Origin: Gemmatimonadaceae bacterium | GTDB lineage: Bacteria; Gemmatimonadota; Gemmatimonadetes; Gemmatimonadales; Gemmatimonadaceae | Assembly (NCBI GenBank): GCA_013697785.1 | Contig: JACCWE010000001.1 | Coordinates: 1-63,246 of the forward strand | Reading direction: 5' to 3' | Length of the DNA stretch: 63,246 bases | Shown: positions 1-8,411 of the stretch, piece after piece | How the letters are laid out: each line of letters opens with the position of its first letter | How positions within the stretch are numbered: the first letter of the stretch is position 1 | Position numbers and translations under genes: made by a program | The notes under the pieces: model-generated | Databases searched by the model: none | Told to the model about the DNA's origin: nothing | The model's input: the letters and a program-made list of their open reading frames with translations, nothing else

Positions 1-2
1 GT

Positions 3-1007
3 GCGACTCTGCGCGACCTCTCGCTCTATCGCCCCAATCGCGTGCCCTGTGCGCTCGACCTCAGCGACAACACCAATCGCTGGGGCGTGCCGCCATTCGC
101 CGCGCTCGCGCTCGAGGAGCTGAGCGCGGATCGAATCACGCGATACCCGGAGGTCTACACGCCGGAGCTGAAGGAGGCGCTCGCGAGCTACGCAGGAGTG
201 CGCGCCGACGAAGTCGTCATCGGCTGCGGCTCCGATGACATTCTCGATTCGGCGATTCGCGCGTTCGCGGAGCCGGGCGATGTACTCGCCTATCCGGATC
301 CGACCTTCGGCATGCTTCCGATCTGGGCGCGGATGAATGATCTCGTCGCCGCTCCATCCGCGAGCATCGACGAGCTGCTCGCCGCGCGCGCGCGGGTCAC
401 CTATCTCTGCTCACCGAATAACCCGACAGGCATCGCGCTCACGCGCGGCGAGATCGAGCGTGTGCTCGAGCATGCGGCGGGGATCGTCGTCCTCGACGAG
501 GCGTACGCGGAGTTCGGCGAGGACAGCCTTTTCGGCGAGGCTCCGACGCATCCGCAGCTGATCGTCGCACGCACGATGTCGAAGGCGTTCGGGCTCGCGG
601 GAATGCGCATAGGCTACGCGACCGGTGCGGCGAACACGGTGCTCCAGGTCGAGAAGGCGCGCGGGCCGTACATGGTGAGCGCGGCTGCCGAGCGCGCGGC
701 GCTGGCCGCGCTGCGCGACGATCTCGAGTGGGTACGCATGCACATCGCTGCCGCGAAGGAAAATCGCGCGCGCTTCGCCGCGGAGCTCGGCGCACTCGGC
801 ATCGCATCAATTCCATCGTCCGCGAATTTCATCTTCGTGCCTGTGGCGAGTGCTGATGCGGTCGCGACGGCGATGCGGGCGGCGGGCGTCGCGGTGCGTC
901 CCTTTGCGGCAGTGCGCGGCCTCGGCGACGGCGTGCGTATCACCGTCGCGCCGTGGCCGATGATGGAAATGGCGCTGCGCGCGCTTCGCGACGCGGTGAA
1001 GAGATGA
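3..1007 (+). CDS. hisC: Histidinol-phosphate aminotransferase, 5' end cut by window edge
   Basis: PLP-dependent class I/II aminotransferase that converts imidazole-acetol phosphate to histidinol phosphate. The frame is open from base 3, and the residues before the first internal start codon (LRDLSLYRPNR) look like genuine HisC N-terminus, so the true start lies upstream of the window. Family signatures seen are the substrate motif SDNTNRWG, CSPNNPTG, VVLDEAYAEF and the PLP-lysine segment TMSKAFGLAGMRIGY. The stop overlaps hisH by 4 nt (ATGA), so it is the first visible gene of the histidine operon. Confidence 0.95.
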   Translation, partial: ATLRDLSLYRPNRVPCALDLSDNTNRWGVPPFAALALEELSADRITRYPEVYTPELKEALASYAGVRADEVVIGCGSDDILDSAIRAFAEPGDVLAYPDPTFGMLPIWARMNDLVAAPSASIDELLAARARVTYLCSPNNPTGIALTRGEIERVLEHAAGIVVLDEAYAEFGEDSLFGEAPTHPQLIVARTMSKAFGLAGMRIGYATGAANTVLQVEKARGPYMVSAAAERAALAALRDDLEWVRMHIAAAKENRARFAAELGALGIASIPSSANFIFVPVASADAVATAMRAAGVAVRPFAAVRGLGDGVRITVAPWPMMEMALRALRDAVKR

Positions 1008-1600
1008 GGGTCGGCGTTTTCGACTACGGGGCAGGGAATCTTCACTCGCTCATCAAGACGCTCGCTCGCGATGGCGCCACTGTCGAGATCGAGAGCGACC
1101 CGTCCGCCGCCGCGCGCGCCGACGTGCTCGTGCTTCCCGGCGTCGGCGCATTCGGGCACGCCGCATCGCGTCTCGCGCCCGGACTCGCCGACATGCGGAG
1201 CGCCATCGCCGACGGGCTCCCGTGTCTTGGCATCTGCCTCGGCATGCAGCTTCTCTTTGATTCAAGCGATGAAGGCGACGGCGACGGGCTGGGCATCTTT
1301 CCCGGACGCGTGAAGCGGCTCGAGGGCGGACGCGTGCCGCAGATCGGATGGAACACGATCGAGGATGGCGCCGACCCTTTGCTCGACGCGGCGCCGCTCG
1401 AAACCGCATACTATGCGAACAGCTATGTCTGTCACCCCGACGATCTCTCCTCCGTGCACGCGTGGAGCACGCACGGCACCACGCGCTTTCCCGCGCTCGT
1501 GCGCGCCGGCCGCACCGTAGGCGTGCAATTCCACCCCGAGAAGAGCTCGGCGCTCGGCGTCGAGTTCGTGCGCGCATTTCTGCGCGAGGCGGCGCGGTGA
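1004..1600 (+). CDS. hisH: Imidazole glycerol phosphate synthase, glutamine amidotransferase subunit
   Basis: Class I glutamine amidotransferase, 198 aa, that supplies ammonia to HisF for imidazole-glycerol phosphate formation. The N-terminus VGVFDYGAGNLHS, the oxyanion and nucleophile region GICLGMQLLF with the catalytic Cys, and the FHPEKSS segment with the His-Glu of the triad are all present. The ATG at 1004 overlaps the hisC stop, and the stop overlaps the GTG start of hisA, so translation is probably coupled along the operon. Its partner hisF is two genes downstream. Confidence 0.95.
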   Translation: MRVGVFDYGAGNLHSLIKTLARDGATVEIESDPSAAARADVLVLPGVGAFGHAASRLAPGLADMRSAIADGLPCLGICLGMQLLFDSSDEGDGDGLGIFPGRVKRLEGGRVPQIGWNTIEDGADPLLDAAPLETAYYANSYVCHPDDLSSVHAWSTHGTTRFPALVRAGRTVGVQFHPEKSSALGVEFVRAFLREAAR

Positions 1601-2310
1601 TCGTCATTCCCGCCGTGGATCTGCGCGAGGGCGCATGCGTGCAGCTCGTCGGCGGCTCGTACGCGAACGAGCAGGTACGACTCGAAAATCCGCTCGAGGT
1701 CGCGCGCGGGTGGGTGCGTGCGGGCTTCTCGCGCCTGCACGTCGTCGATCTCGACGCGGCCACCGGCCGCGGCAACAACGCCGCCATCGCGCGCGACATC
1801 CTGAGCGAGGTGCCTGCGAATATCCAGGTGGGCGGCGGTGTACGGAGCGGTGATACGATCGAGAAGCTGCTGGAGGAAGGCGCGACGTGGATCGTCCTGG
1901 GCACGCGCGCGCTCGAGGAACCCGAGTGGCTTGCCGGCACGGCATCGTCGTTCCCGGGACAGCTGATCGTGGCCGCCGATGTGCGCGAGCGGCAGATCGT
2001 CACGCGCGGCTGGGCTCGCACACTCTCGCGCACGATTCTCGACGCGATCGAGAAGCTCAACGACATCCCGCTCGGCGGCGTCCTCGTCACCGCCGTGCAT
2101 CGCGAGGGACAGCTCGCGGGCACCGATCTCTTTCTCATGGAGGATGTGGCCGAGCTCTCGGTACATCCGGTGATCGCATCCGGCGGCATCTCGAGTGTCG
2201 CCGATCTCCGCGAGCTCGCCGACCGTGGCATCGCCGCCGCCGTGGTCGGAATGGCACTTTATACCGGCGCGCTCGATGCGCGCGCGGTCGCCGAGGAATT
2301 CGCGGCATGA
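1597..2310 (+). CDS. hisA: ProFAR isomerase
   Basis: 1-(5-phosphoribosyl)-5-[(5-phosphoribosylamino)methylideneamino]imidazole-4-carboxamide isomerase, a TIM barrel of about 238 aa. The start IVIPAVDLREGACVQL carries the catalytic Asp of the first beta strand. Half-barrel phosphate motifs VGGGVRSGDTI and ASGGISSVADL are present. A GTG start at 1597 overlaps the hisH stop by 4 nt; a start further upstream would be out of register with the family. Confidence 0.95.
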   Translation: MIVIPAVDLREGACVQLVGGSYANEQVRLENPLEVARGWVRAGFSRLHVVDLDAATGRGNNAAIARDILSEVPANIQVGGGVRSGDTIEKLLEEGATWIVLGTRALEEPEWLAGTASSFPGQLIVAADVRERQIVTRGWARTLSRTILDAIEKLNDIPLGGVLVTAVHREGQLAGTDLFLMEDVAELSVHPVIASGGISSVADLRELADRGIAAAVVGMALYTGALDARAVAEEFAA

Positions 2311-2326
2311 CACAGGAGCAGAGCCG

Positions 2327-2869
2327 ATGACCGTCGTCGTCCGCAACACGCGCGAGACGCAGATTCGCGTCGAGGTAGTACCGGGCACTGGGGTGTCTGA
2401 GATCGACACGACGATTCAGTTTCTCGATCACATGCTCGTGACGCTCGCGCGCTACGGTTCGCTCGACCTGAAGATCACGGCGCGCGGCGATCTGCGTCAT
2501 CATCTCATCGAGGATGTTGCGATCGCACTCGGTGCCGCGATGGCGGCGCTCGTTCCGCCGCGCGCCGCGCGCTACGGCGATCGCTTTATTCCGATGGATG
2601 ATGCGCTCGTCCATGTCGCGATCGATCTCGGCGGACGGCCGTACTATGCCGGCCCCCTGCCCAGCGATCTGTACGAGCACTGGTTCCGCTCGTTCGCCGA
2701 CAACGCGATGGCGACGGTTCACGTGCGCGTGCTGCGCGGGCGCGATCGGCATCACATCGTCGAGGCGGCGTTCAAGGCGCTCGGTGCGTCGCTGCGACAG
2801 GCGCTCGTCGCCGATAGTGCGACCGGCGTGTTCAGCACCAAGGGCGCTGTCGGCATCGAGGTCACCTGA
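2327..2869 (+). CDS. hisB: Imidazoleglycerol-phosphate dehydratase
   Basis: Monofunctional 180-aa IGP dehydratase, Mn-dependent. The metal-binding His-rich motifs are visible: FLDHML, HHLIEDVAIALG and RHHIVEAAFKALG. It is not fused to a histidinol phosphatase; that activity probably comes from hisN downstream. The start at 2327 is preceded by AGGAG. The stop overlaps the hisF start (TGATG). Confidence 0.94.
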   Translation: MTVVVRNTRETQIRVEVVPGTGVSEIDTTIQFLDHMLVTLARYGSLDLKITARGDLRHHLIEDVAIALGAAMAALVPPRAARYGDRFIPMDDALVHVAIDLGGRPYYAGPLPSDLYEHWFRSFADNAMATVHVRVLRGRDRHHIVEAAFKALGASLRQALVADSATGVFSTKGAVGIEVT

Positions 2870-3630
2870 TGCTCTCGCGGCGAGTCGTCGTATGTCTCGA
2901 TGTGCAGGGCGGTCGTGTCGTGAAGGGCGAGCAGTTCATTCGCCTTCGCGATGTCGGCGACCCGGTCGAGCTCGCGTCGCGCTATGAGGAGGAGGGTGCG
3001 GACGAGATCGTTTTTCTCGACATCTCCGCCACGGCCGAGGAGCGCTCGACACTTCTCGATGTCGCGAGGAGAACGGCCGAGCGTCTCTTCATACCGCTCA
3101 CGCTGGGTGGAGGAATTCGCACGGCGGACGACGTGTCGCTCGCGCTGCGCGCGGGCGCGGACAAGGTGAGCCTCAACAGCGCGGCCGTCGATCGGCCTAC
3201 GGTGCTCGAGGAGAGTGCGGCGCGCTTCGGCTCGCAGTGTGTCGTCGCGAGCATCGATGCGAAGCGCGATGGGGATGGATGGCGAGTGTACACCCGCGGC
3301 GGCCGCACGCGAACGGAGCTCGATGCAGTGGAGTGGGCGCGCGCGTGCGTTGCGCACGGCGCGGGCGAAATTCTGTTGACGAGCATCGATCGCGATGGCT
3401 CGCGTGCGGGCTATGATCTCGAGCTCACGAGCGCGGTGGTCGCGGCCGTGGATGTTCCCGTGGTCGCGTCCGGCGGCGCAGGCTCGGCCGACGATGTACG
3501 CGAGGTCCTCGAGAGCGGCGGTGCGGATGCGGCGCTCGTTGCCGGGATGCTGCACGACGGATCGACGACGGTTCGCGCGATCAAGGAGCTGTTGCGTTCA
3601 TCCGGCCTTCGCGTGAGGGCCGTGGCATGA
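2869..3630 (+). CDS. hisF: Imidazole glycerol phosphate synthase cyclase subunit
   Basis: TIM-barrel cyclase of 253 aa that forms imidazole-glycerol phosphate and AICAR with ammonia from HisH. The start RRVVVCLDVQGGRVVKG matches the family (catalytic Asp in CLDV). LTLGGGIRT, LLTSIDRDG (second catalytic Asp) and VVASGGAGS are conserved. The start overlaps the hisB stop and the stop overlaps the hisN start. Confidence 0.95.
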   Translation: MLSRRVVVCLDVQGGRVVKGEQFIRLRDVGDPVELASRYEEEGADEIVFLDISATAEERSTLLDVARRTAERLFIPLTLGGGIRTADDVSLALRAGADKVSLNSAAVDRPTVLEESAARFGSQCVVASIDAKRDGDGWRVYTRGGRTRTELDAVEWARACVAHGAGEILLTSIDRDGSRAGYDLELTSAVVAAVDVPVVASGGAGSADDVREVLESGGADAALVAGMLHDGSTTVRAIKELLRSSGLRVRAVA

Positions 3631-4421
3631 GCGAATCCGCGAACGCGCTGCTCTTGGCCGTCGAGGAGGTAGCGCGTCTCGCCGGCGGCATCGCGCTCGG
3701 CTACTTCCGGCAGCAGCTCGAGGTCGAGGCGAAGGCGGATGGATCGCCAGTGACGATCGCGGATCGGACTGCCGAGCGATTGGCCAGGGAGTGGATCGAG
3801 AAGCGCTTTCCGTCGGATGGGATTTTGGGGGAAGAGTTGGGTGCGACCCGTCCGGAGGCTCGCCGCAGGTGGGTGCTCGATCCAATCGATGGTACGAAAT
3901 CGTTCATACGTGGCGTACCGCTCTGGGGCACGCTCGTCGGCATCTGTGAGGGCGACGAGGTCCTGGCCGGTGCGGCATATTTCCCCGCCGTCGGCGAGAT
4001 GCTGGTTGCGGCGGCGGGCGAGGGATGCTGGTGGAATGGGAGCTCGTGCCGGGTCTCCTCGCGTGCGACTCTGGCCGAGGCTACAGTACTGACCACCGAT
4101 GAGCGCTTCGCGAACGATTCGAGTCAGCGGGAAGGGTGGAACAGGCTCGCCGCCAAGGCAGCCGTGAGCAGAAGTTGGGGTGACTGCTACGGCTACCTGC
4201 TAGTCTCGACAGGGAGGGCGGAGGTCATGGTCGACGGGATCATGTCTCCGTGGGACGCTGCCGCACTCATGCCCATCATAGAAGAGGCCGGCGGGATATT
4301 TACAGATTGGAAGGGGACGCGCACTGCATTCGGAGGCAGTAGCGTGGCGACGAATCAGGGCGTTGCCGTCGAAGCGCGCTTGCTGCTCCAGACCGGCACC
4401 ACGAGGGAAGTACATGCTTGA
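3627..4421 (+). CDS. hisN: Inositol-monophosphatase-family histidinol phosphatase (candidate HisN)
   Basis: Mg-dependent phosphatase of the IMPase superfamily, 264 aa. The metal-site motifs are GEELG, LDPIDGTKSF and WDAAALMPIIEEAGG. The superfamily also includes inositol, CysQ and FBPase-like enzymes. Its place inside the his operon, with 4-nt and 8-nt overlaps to hisF and hisIE, and the lack of a phosphatase domain on hisB make histidinol-phosphate phosphatase the best reading, as known for actinobacterial HisN. The substrate is inferred from context. Confidence 0.82.
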   Translation: MSESANALLLAVEEVARLAGGIALGYFRQQLEVEAKADGSPVTIADRTAERLAREWIEKRFPSDGILGEELGATRPEARRRWVLDPIDGTKSFIRGVPLWGTLVGICEGDEVLAGAAYFPAVGEMLVAAAGEGCWWNGSSCRVSSRATLAEATVLTTDERFANDSSQREGWNRLAAKAAVSRSWGDCYGYLLVSTGRAEVMVDGIMSPWDAAALMPIIEEAGGIFTDWKGTRTAFGGSSVATNQGVAVEARLLLQTGTTREVHA

Positions 4422-5124
4422 TCTGTCCGAACTCGATTACGAAAAGAACGGCGGCCTCATCACCGTCGTGACGCAGGACGCGGGGAGCGGGATGGTTCTC
4501 ATGGTCGCGCATGCCGACCGGGAAGCCGTCGAGCGCACGCTGGTGTCCGGCGAGATGCACTACTTCTCGCGCACGCGCGGCCCCTGGCACAAGGGTGCGA
4601 CCAGCGGCAATACGCAGAAGGTCGTCTCGCTCGCCGCCGACTGTGATGGCGACGTGCTGCTCGCGCGCGTGGTCCCCCATGGTCCCGCGTGTCACACGGG
4701 CGCGGTCTCCTGCTTCGTAGGCGCCGAATCGATGGGCGATGCGCTCTTTGCGCTCGACGCGACGATCGCGGGGCGCGCGGTGGGCGCGGAGGTGGACAAT
4801 AAGCACGCGCCGCACCCGCCGAAGTCGAAGGGAAGCCGCGACACCGAGGAGAGCTACACGGTGCAGCTGCTCGAGGATCGCAATCTTCGCCTCAAGAAGC
4901 TCGGCGAGGAGGCGGCGGAGCTCATCGCCGCGTGCGCCGATGGCGACCTGCCGCGCGCGACCGAAGAGGTGGCCGACCTGCTCTACCATGCGCTGGTCGC
5001 GCTTCGCGCCGCGGGCGGATCGCTCTCCGACGTGCAGCGCGTGCTCGCCAAGCGGGCAACGCCGGCGATGCCGCGCCGGGAAGCGGAGACGCCAACCGAT
5101 CCCAAGTCGAAGAAGCGGCGCTAG
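4414..5124 (+). CDS. hisIE: Bifunctional phosphoribosyl-AMP cyclohydrolase / phosphoribosyl-ATP pyrophosphatase
   Basis: Fused HisI-HisE, 236 aa, catalysing steps 2 and 3 of histidine synthesis. The HisI part (about residues 1-115) has HYFSRTRGPWHKGATSGN and the metal-binding CDGDVLL/GPACHTG segments. The HisE part (from about residue 145) has LKKLGEEAAELIAAC and EEVADLLYHALV. The ATG at 4414 follows GAGGGA and overlaps hisN by 8 nt. The C-terminal tail is Lys/Arg-rich and extends a little beyond the usual domain end. Confidence 0.93.
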   Translation: MLDLSELDYEKNGGLITVVTQDAGSGMVLMVAHADREAVERTLVSGEMHYFSRTRGPWHKGATSGNTQKVVSLAADCDGDVLLARVVPHGPACHTGAVSCFVGAESMGDALFALDATIAGRAVGAEVDNKHAPHPPKSKGSRDTEESYTVQLLEDRNLRLKKLGEEAAELIAACADGDLPRATEEVADLLYHALVALRAAGGSLSDVQRVLAKRATPAMPRREAETPTDPKSKKRR

Positions 5125-5127
5125 ACG

Positions 5128-6063
5128 GTGACGTTCGCTCTTACATTGCTCGCCGACGAGCTTCAGTCGCTGAAGCCAAGGCGCGACGTTCCGCTCGCGC
5201 CGTACACGACGTTTCGAATTGGCGGGCCTGCGGATCTCTTCTGCGAGCCCTCATCGGCGGACGAGCTTGCACTCGCCGTGCTCGCCGCGCGCGCTCTCGA
5301 GGTGCCGTATTTCGTGCTCGGTCTCGGCGCCAACATCCTCATCGGCGACCTCGGCTTCCGTGGGCTCGTGATCCGGAATGTCGCGCACCACCAGCGATGG
5401 TCCGCCGACGGAGAGCTGTGGGTCGAGAGCGGCGCGGTGATGCGTGACCTGATCACCGAGAGCGCGCACCGCGGTTGGTCGGGACTCGAGCACTTCGTCG
5501 GCATTCCGAGCACCGTGGGCGGCGCGATCTGGCAGAATCTTCATTTCCTCTCGCCTGCCCCCGAGCGCGAGCGGACCGTGTTCATCTCCGAGGTCTTCGA
5601 GTCCTGCGAGATCCTGAGCGCGGAAGGAGTTCGAAAAACCGTCGACGCGAGCTACGTCGGCTTCGGCTACGATGACACGATCTTCCATCATCGCGACGAC
5701 ATCGCTCTCGCGGCCACCTTCGCGCTGACGAAGGGCGATCCGAACGTGATGTATCGCGTGATGCAGGAGAATCTGAGCTGGCGCGGCGCGCGCCATCCGT
5801 GGCTCGAGATCAATCCGAGCGCGGGCTCGATCTTCAAGAAGATCGAAGGCGTCGGCGCCGGCCGGCTGATCGATCAGCTCGGGATGAAGGGATTCCGCAT
5901 TGGTGACGCGCAGATCTCGCACATTCATGCGAACATCATGGTGAATCTCGGGCGGGCGAGCGCGCGCGAGGTTCGCGAGCTGATCTCGACGGCGCAGTCG
6001 CGAGTCGAGGAGAAGTTCGGGCATCGCCTCGAGCCCGAGATCTCTTTCATCGGCGACTTCTAG
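5128..6063 (+). CDS. murB: UDP-N-acetylenolpyruvoylglucosamine reductase
   Basis: FAD-dependent MurB, 311 aa, producing UDP-MurNAc for peptidoglycan in the cytoplasm. The FAD-binding region YTTFRIGGPADL, GLGANILI and the VGIPSTVGGAIWQN loop are seen, followed by NPSAGSIFKK carrying the catalytic Ser, and IGDAQISHIHANIMVNLG. The GTG start is 3 nt after the hisIE stop, so it is probably co-transcribed with the his operon although functionally unrelated. It converges on the ABC-F gene with only 3 nt between stops. Confidence 0.93.
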   Translation: MTFALTLLADELQSLKPRRDVPLAPYTTFRIGGPADLFCEPSSADELALAVLAARALEVPYFVLGLGANILIGDLGFRGLVIRNVAHHQRWSADGELWVESGAVMRDLITESAHRGWSGLEHFVGIPSTVGGAIWQNLHFLSPAPERERTVFISEVFESCEILSAEGVRKTVDASYVGFGYDDTIFHHRDDIALAATFALTKGDPNVMYRVMQENLSWRGARHPWLEINPSAGSIFKKIEGVGAGRLIDQLGMKGFRIGDAQISHIHANIMVNLGRASAREVRELISTAQSRVEEKFGHRLEPEISFIGDF

Positions 6064-6066
6064 CCG

Positions 6067-7998
6067 CTACTCGCTCGCGATCGCGCGCTCCCACGCCGCA
6101 AACGCGCGCTCGAGCTTTTCCTTTTCGCGCTCGAGCTCCGCGCCGAGCGACGCGGCCTTCTTCCCGCCGCTCCCGCTGTTGTAGAGCTCCGGATCCGCGA
6201 GCATCGTCGTGAGCTCCGCGACGCGGGCCTCGCGCTTCGCCACCTCCTGCTCCGCGGTCGCGATCTCCTCGCGCGAGCGCTTGCGCGGCGCCGTCTCCTT
6301 TTTCCCGTCCTTCGCTCCCGCGCGTGTCTTCTGCTTCTCGCGCACGCGCCGCGACTCCTGCTCCTCCTGCGCCGCAACGCTCGCCGCGTGTTCGCGCTCC
6401 GCGCTCACCGTCTCCCACTCCGCAAAGCTGCCGTCGAAGTCGGTGACGTGGCGATCGTGCAGAATCCACACGCGGTTCGCGAGTGCGCGAAGCAGCGCGC
6501 GATCGTGGCTCACGAGAAACACGGTCCCCTCGTAGCGCTCGACGGCATCTTCGAGCGCCTCGATCGACTCGACGTCGAGATGGTTCGTCGGCTCGTCGAG
6601 CAGCAGGAGATTCGCGCGCGACAGCATGATCATCGCCAGCGCCACACGAGCCCGCTCGCCGCCCGAGAGCGTCGCCGCCGATCGTTGCACCGCATCCCCG
6701 CTGAAGCCGAAGCGTCCGAGATGCCCCTGGATCGCCCCGCGCCCCCACATCGGCCGCAGGTCGTTGATCACATCGTAGAGCGACTGATTCGCCGGCACCT
6801 GCGTGAGATCCTGCCGGTAGTACGCCGGCGTGATCGACCCGCCGAGCCTGATCTCGCCGCCCTCGGTCGCGCGATCGCCCACCAGCGCGCGCAGCAGCGT
6901 CGACTTTCCGGCGCCATTCGGCCCGATGAACCCGATGACGTCGCCGCGTTGCACGATCGCGTTGAAGTTCTCGATGAGCACGCGATCACCAACCGCGAGC
7001 TTGAGCTTCTCCGCCACCGCAACCTGATCTCCCCCACGCTCGCCGATGTCGAGGCGCAGCGCCATCGAGTCTTCCTCTCCAGGCGGGGGCGTGAGCCGCG
7101 GCAGGCGAGAGAGAATTTTGCGTCGCCCTTTCGCCTGCTTGCTGTTCTGGCCGGCGAGGTGACGCCGGATGTAGTCCTCCTGCTTGTCGATCGTTTTCTT
7201 CTGCTGCACGAACGCGCGCTGTTGCTCGAGCTGCCGGTGTGCGCGCTGCTCGACGAACGCCGAGTAGCCGCCGATGTACGCGGTTCCGCTGTGCGCCTCT
7301 ACGTGCAGAATGTGGTCGCACACATTCTCGAGAAACGCGCGATCGTGGCTGATCAGCACCACGGTCTCGTCCGTTCCCTTCAGATATTCCTCGAGCCATC
7401 GCGTGGTCTCGAGATCGAGATGGTTCGTCGGCTCATCCAGCAACAGCACATCCGCCGGCGCGACCAGCTGCCGCGCGAGCCCCACGCGCCCGCGCTCGCC
7501 ACCGCTCAGCCTTTCCAGCGATCGCGTGCGCGCATCAACGGGATCGAAGCCGAGCCCGTGCAGCACGGCGTCGACGCGCGGCGCGATCGTGTAGCCGCCC
7601 TCGCGCTCAAAGCGTTCGAGGTCGTGCGAGTATCGCTCGAGCACCTGCTCACTCACCGATTCGCCGAGCTCGCCCATCCTCGTCGCCTGATCCGCCAGCG
7701 ACTGCTCGAGCGCGAGCAGCTCAGCGAACTGCCCCGCGGCGGCTTCCCACACGGTCTTCGCATCGCCGAAGTCGCGATGCTGCTCGAGGAGCGCGACGCG
7801 CAGCCCGGGCTGCCGCGCGATCACGCCCCTGGTCGGCTGCATGTCGCCGGTGATCAGCTTGAAGAGCGTCGTCTTCCCGGTGCCGTTCCGCCCGATGATC
7901 CCCCAGCGCTCACGCGCCGCGATCGTGAACGTGATGTCGGAGAACAGCTTCGTCGCGCCGAATTCGACCGACACGTTGGACAGTGAGAGCTGCGTCAT
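6067..7998 (-). CDS. ABC-F family ATPase
   Basis: Soluble tandem ATP-binding protein of 643 aa with no membrane segments. Two Walker A motifs (GRNGTGKTT, GPNGAGKST), two LSGGERxRV signatures and two LLLDEPTNHLD Walker B segments are present, with a charged interdomain linker and a Lys/Glu-rich coiled-coil C-terminal tail. This is the ABC-F architecture of ribosome-associated translation factors (Uup/YheS/EttA group). The sub-family, and any link to antibiotic resistance, cannot be assigned from sequence alone. The ATG at 7998 overlaps the stop of the upstream ArsC-like gene by 4 nt, so the two are probably co-translated. Confidence 0.9.
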   Translation of the reverse strand: MTQLSLSNVSVEFGATKLFSDITFTIAARERWGIIGRNGTGKTTLFKLITGDMQPTRGVIARQPGLRVALLEQHRDFGDAKTVWEAAAGQFAELLALEQSLADQATRMGELGESVSEQVLERYSHDLERFEREGGYTIAPRVDAVLHGLGFDPVDARTRSLERLSGGERGRVGLARQLVAPADVLLLDEPTNHLDLETTRWLEEYLKGTDETVVLISHDRAFLENVCDHILHVEAHSGTAYIGGYSAFVEQRAHRQLEQQRAFVQQKKTIDKQEDYIRRHLAGQNSKQAKGRRKILSRLPRLTPPPGEEDSMALRLDIGERGGDQVAVAEKLKLAVGDRVLIENFNAIVQRGDVIGFIGPNGAGKSTLLRALVGDRATEGGEIRLGGSITPAYYRQDLTQVPANQSLYDVINDLRPMWGRGAIQGHLGRFGFSGDAVQRSAATLSGGERARVALAMIMLSRANLLLLDEPTNHLDVESIEALEDAVERYEGTVFLVSHDRALLRALANRVWILHDRHVTDFDGSFAEWETVSAEREHAASVAAQEEQESRRVREKQKTRAGAKDGKKETAPRKRSREEIATAEQEVAKREARVAELTTMLADPELYNSGSGGKKAASLGAELEREKEKLERAFAAWERAIASE

Positions 7999-8345
7999 GC
8001 GGTGCTCACCCAGCCGCTCCACTCCGTTTCCGCGAGCCCGACGCTCAGCTTGTTCTGTTGCCGCACGAGTGGCATCCTGAGCATCAGCGGCTCCTCCGCG
8101 AGCAGCTCGAGCCACCGGTCGTCCGACATGCGTGCATTCCCGAGCCCGCGATCGAGAAAGCGCTTCGACCCGGAATCAACCAGCGCCGACACGCCGAATT
8201 TCTGCGCGAACCGGCGCAGCTCGCCAAGCGATGCGGCCTTCTCCGCGAGGTCGACGAAATGCGTCTTCACACGCCGCTCGGCGAAAAAGCGCAGCGCCTT
8301 GCGCGTCTCCGGATTCTTTTTCACTCCGAAAATCTGAACGTCCAT
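7995..8345 (-). CDS. ArsC/Spx-fold protein lacking the catalytic cysteine
   Basis: 116-aa thioredoxin-fold protein of the ArsC/Spx/YffB group. It starts VQIFGVKKNPETRKALRFF, where arsenate reductases have a catalytic Cys after a similar GIKNC segment. The conserved PLMLRMPLVR segment with the family Arg is retained. There is no Cys anywhere in the protein, so arsenate reduction by the usual chemistry is unlikely. It is coupled to the ABC-F gene. The functional role is unknown. Confidence 0.8.
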   Translation of the reverse strand: MDVQIFGVKKNPETRKALRFFAERRVKTHFVDLAEKAASLGELRRFAQKFGVSALVDSGSKRFLDRGLGNARMSDDRWLELLAEEPLMLRMPLVRQQNKLSVGLAETEWSGWVSTA

Positions 8346-8411
8346 GCCGAAATAAACGCTCTCGACGCCTCATTCCCAAGCGTTGCGAACGATCGGTTTG
8401 TAGTTTGGGTG

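Noticed and set aside
6388-7986. 532-codon plus-strand open frame
   Set aside because: Antisense to the ABC-F gene, which has full motifs; no protein features.
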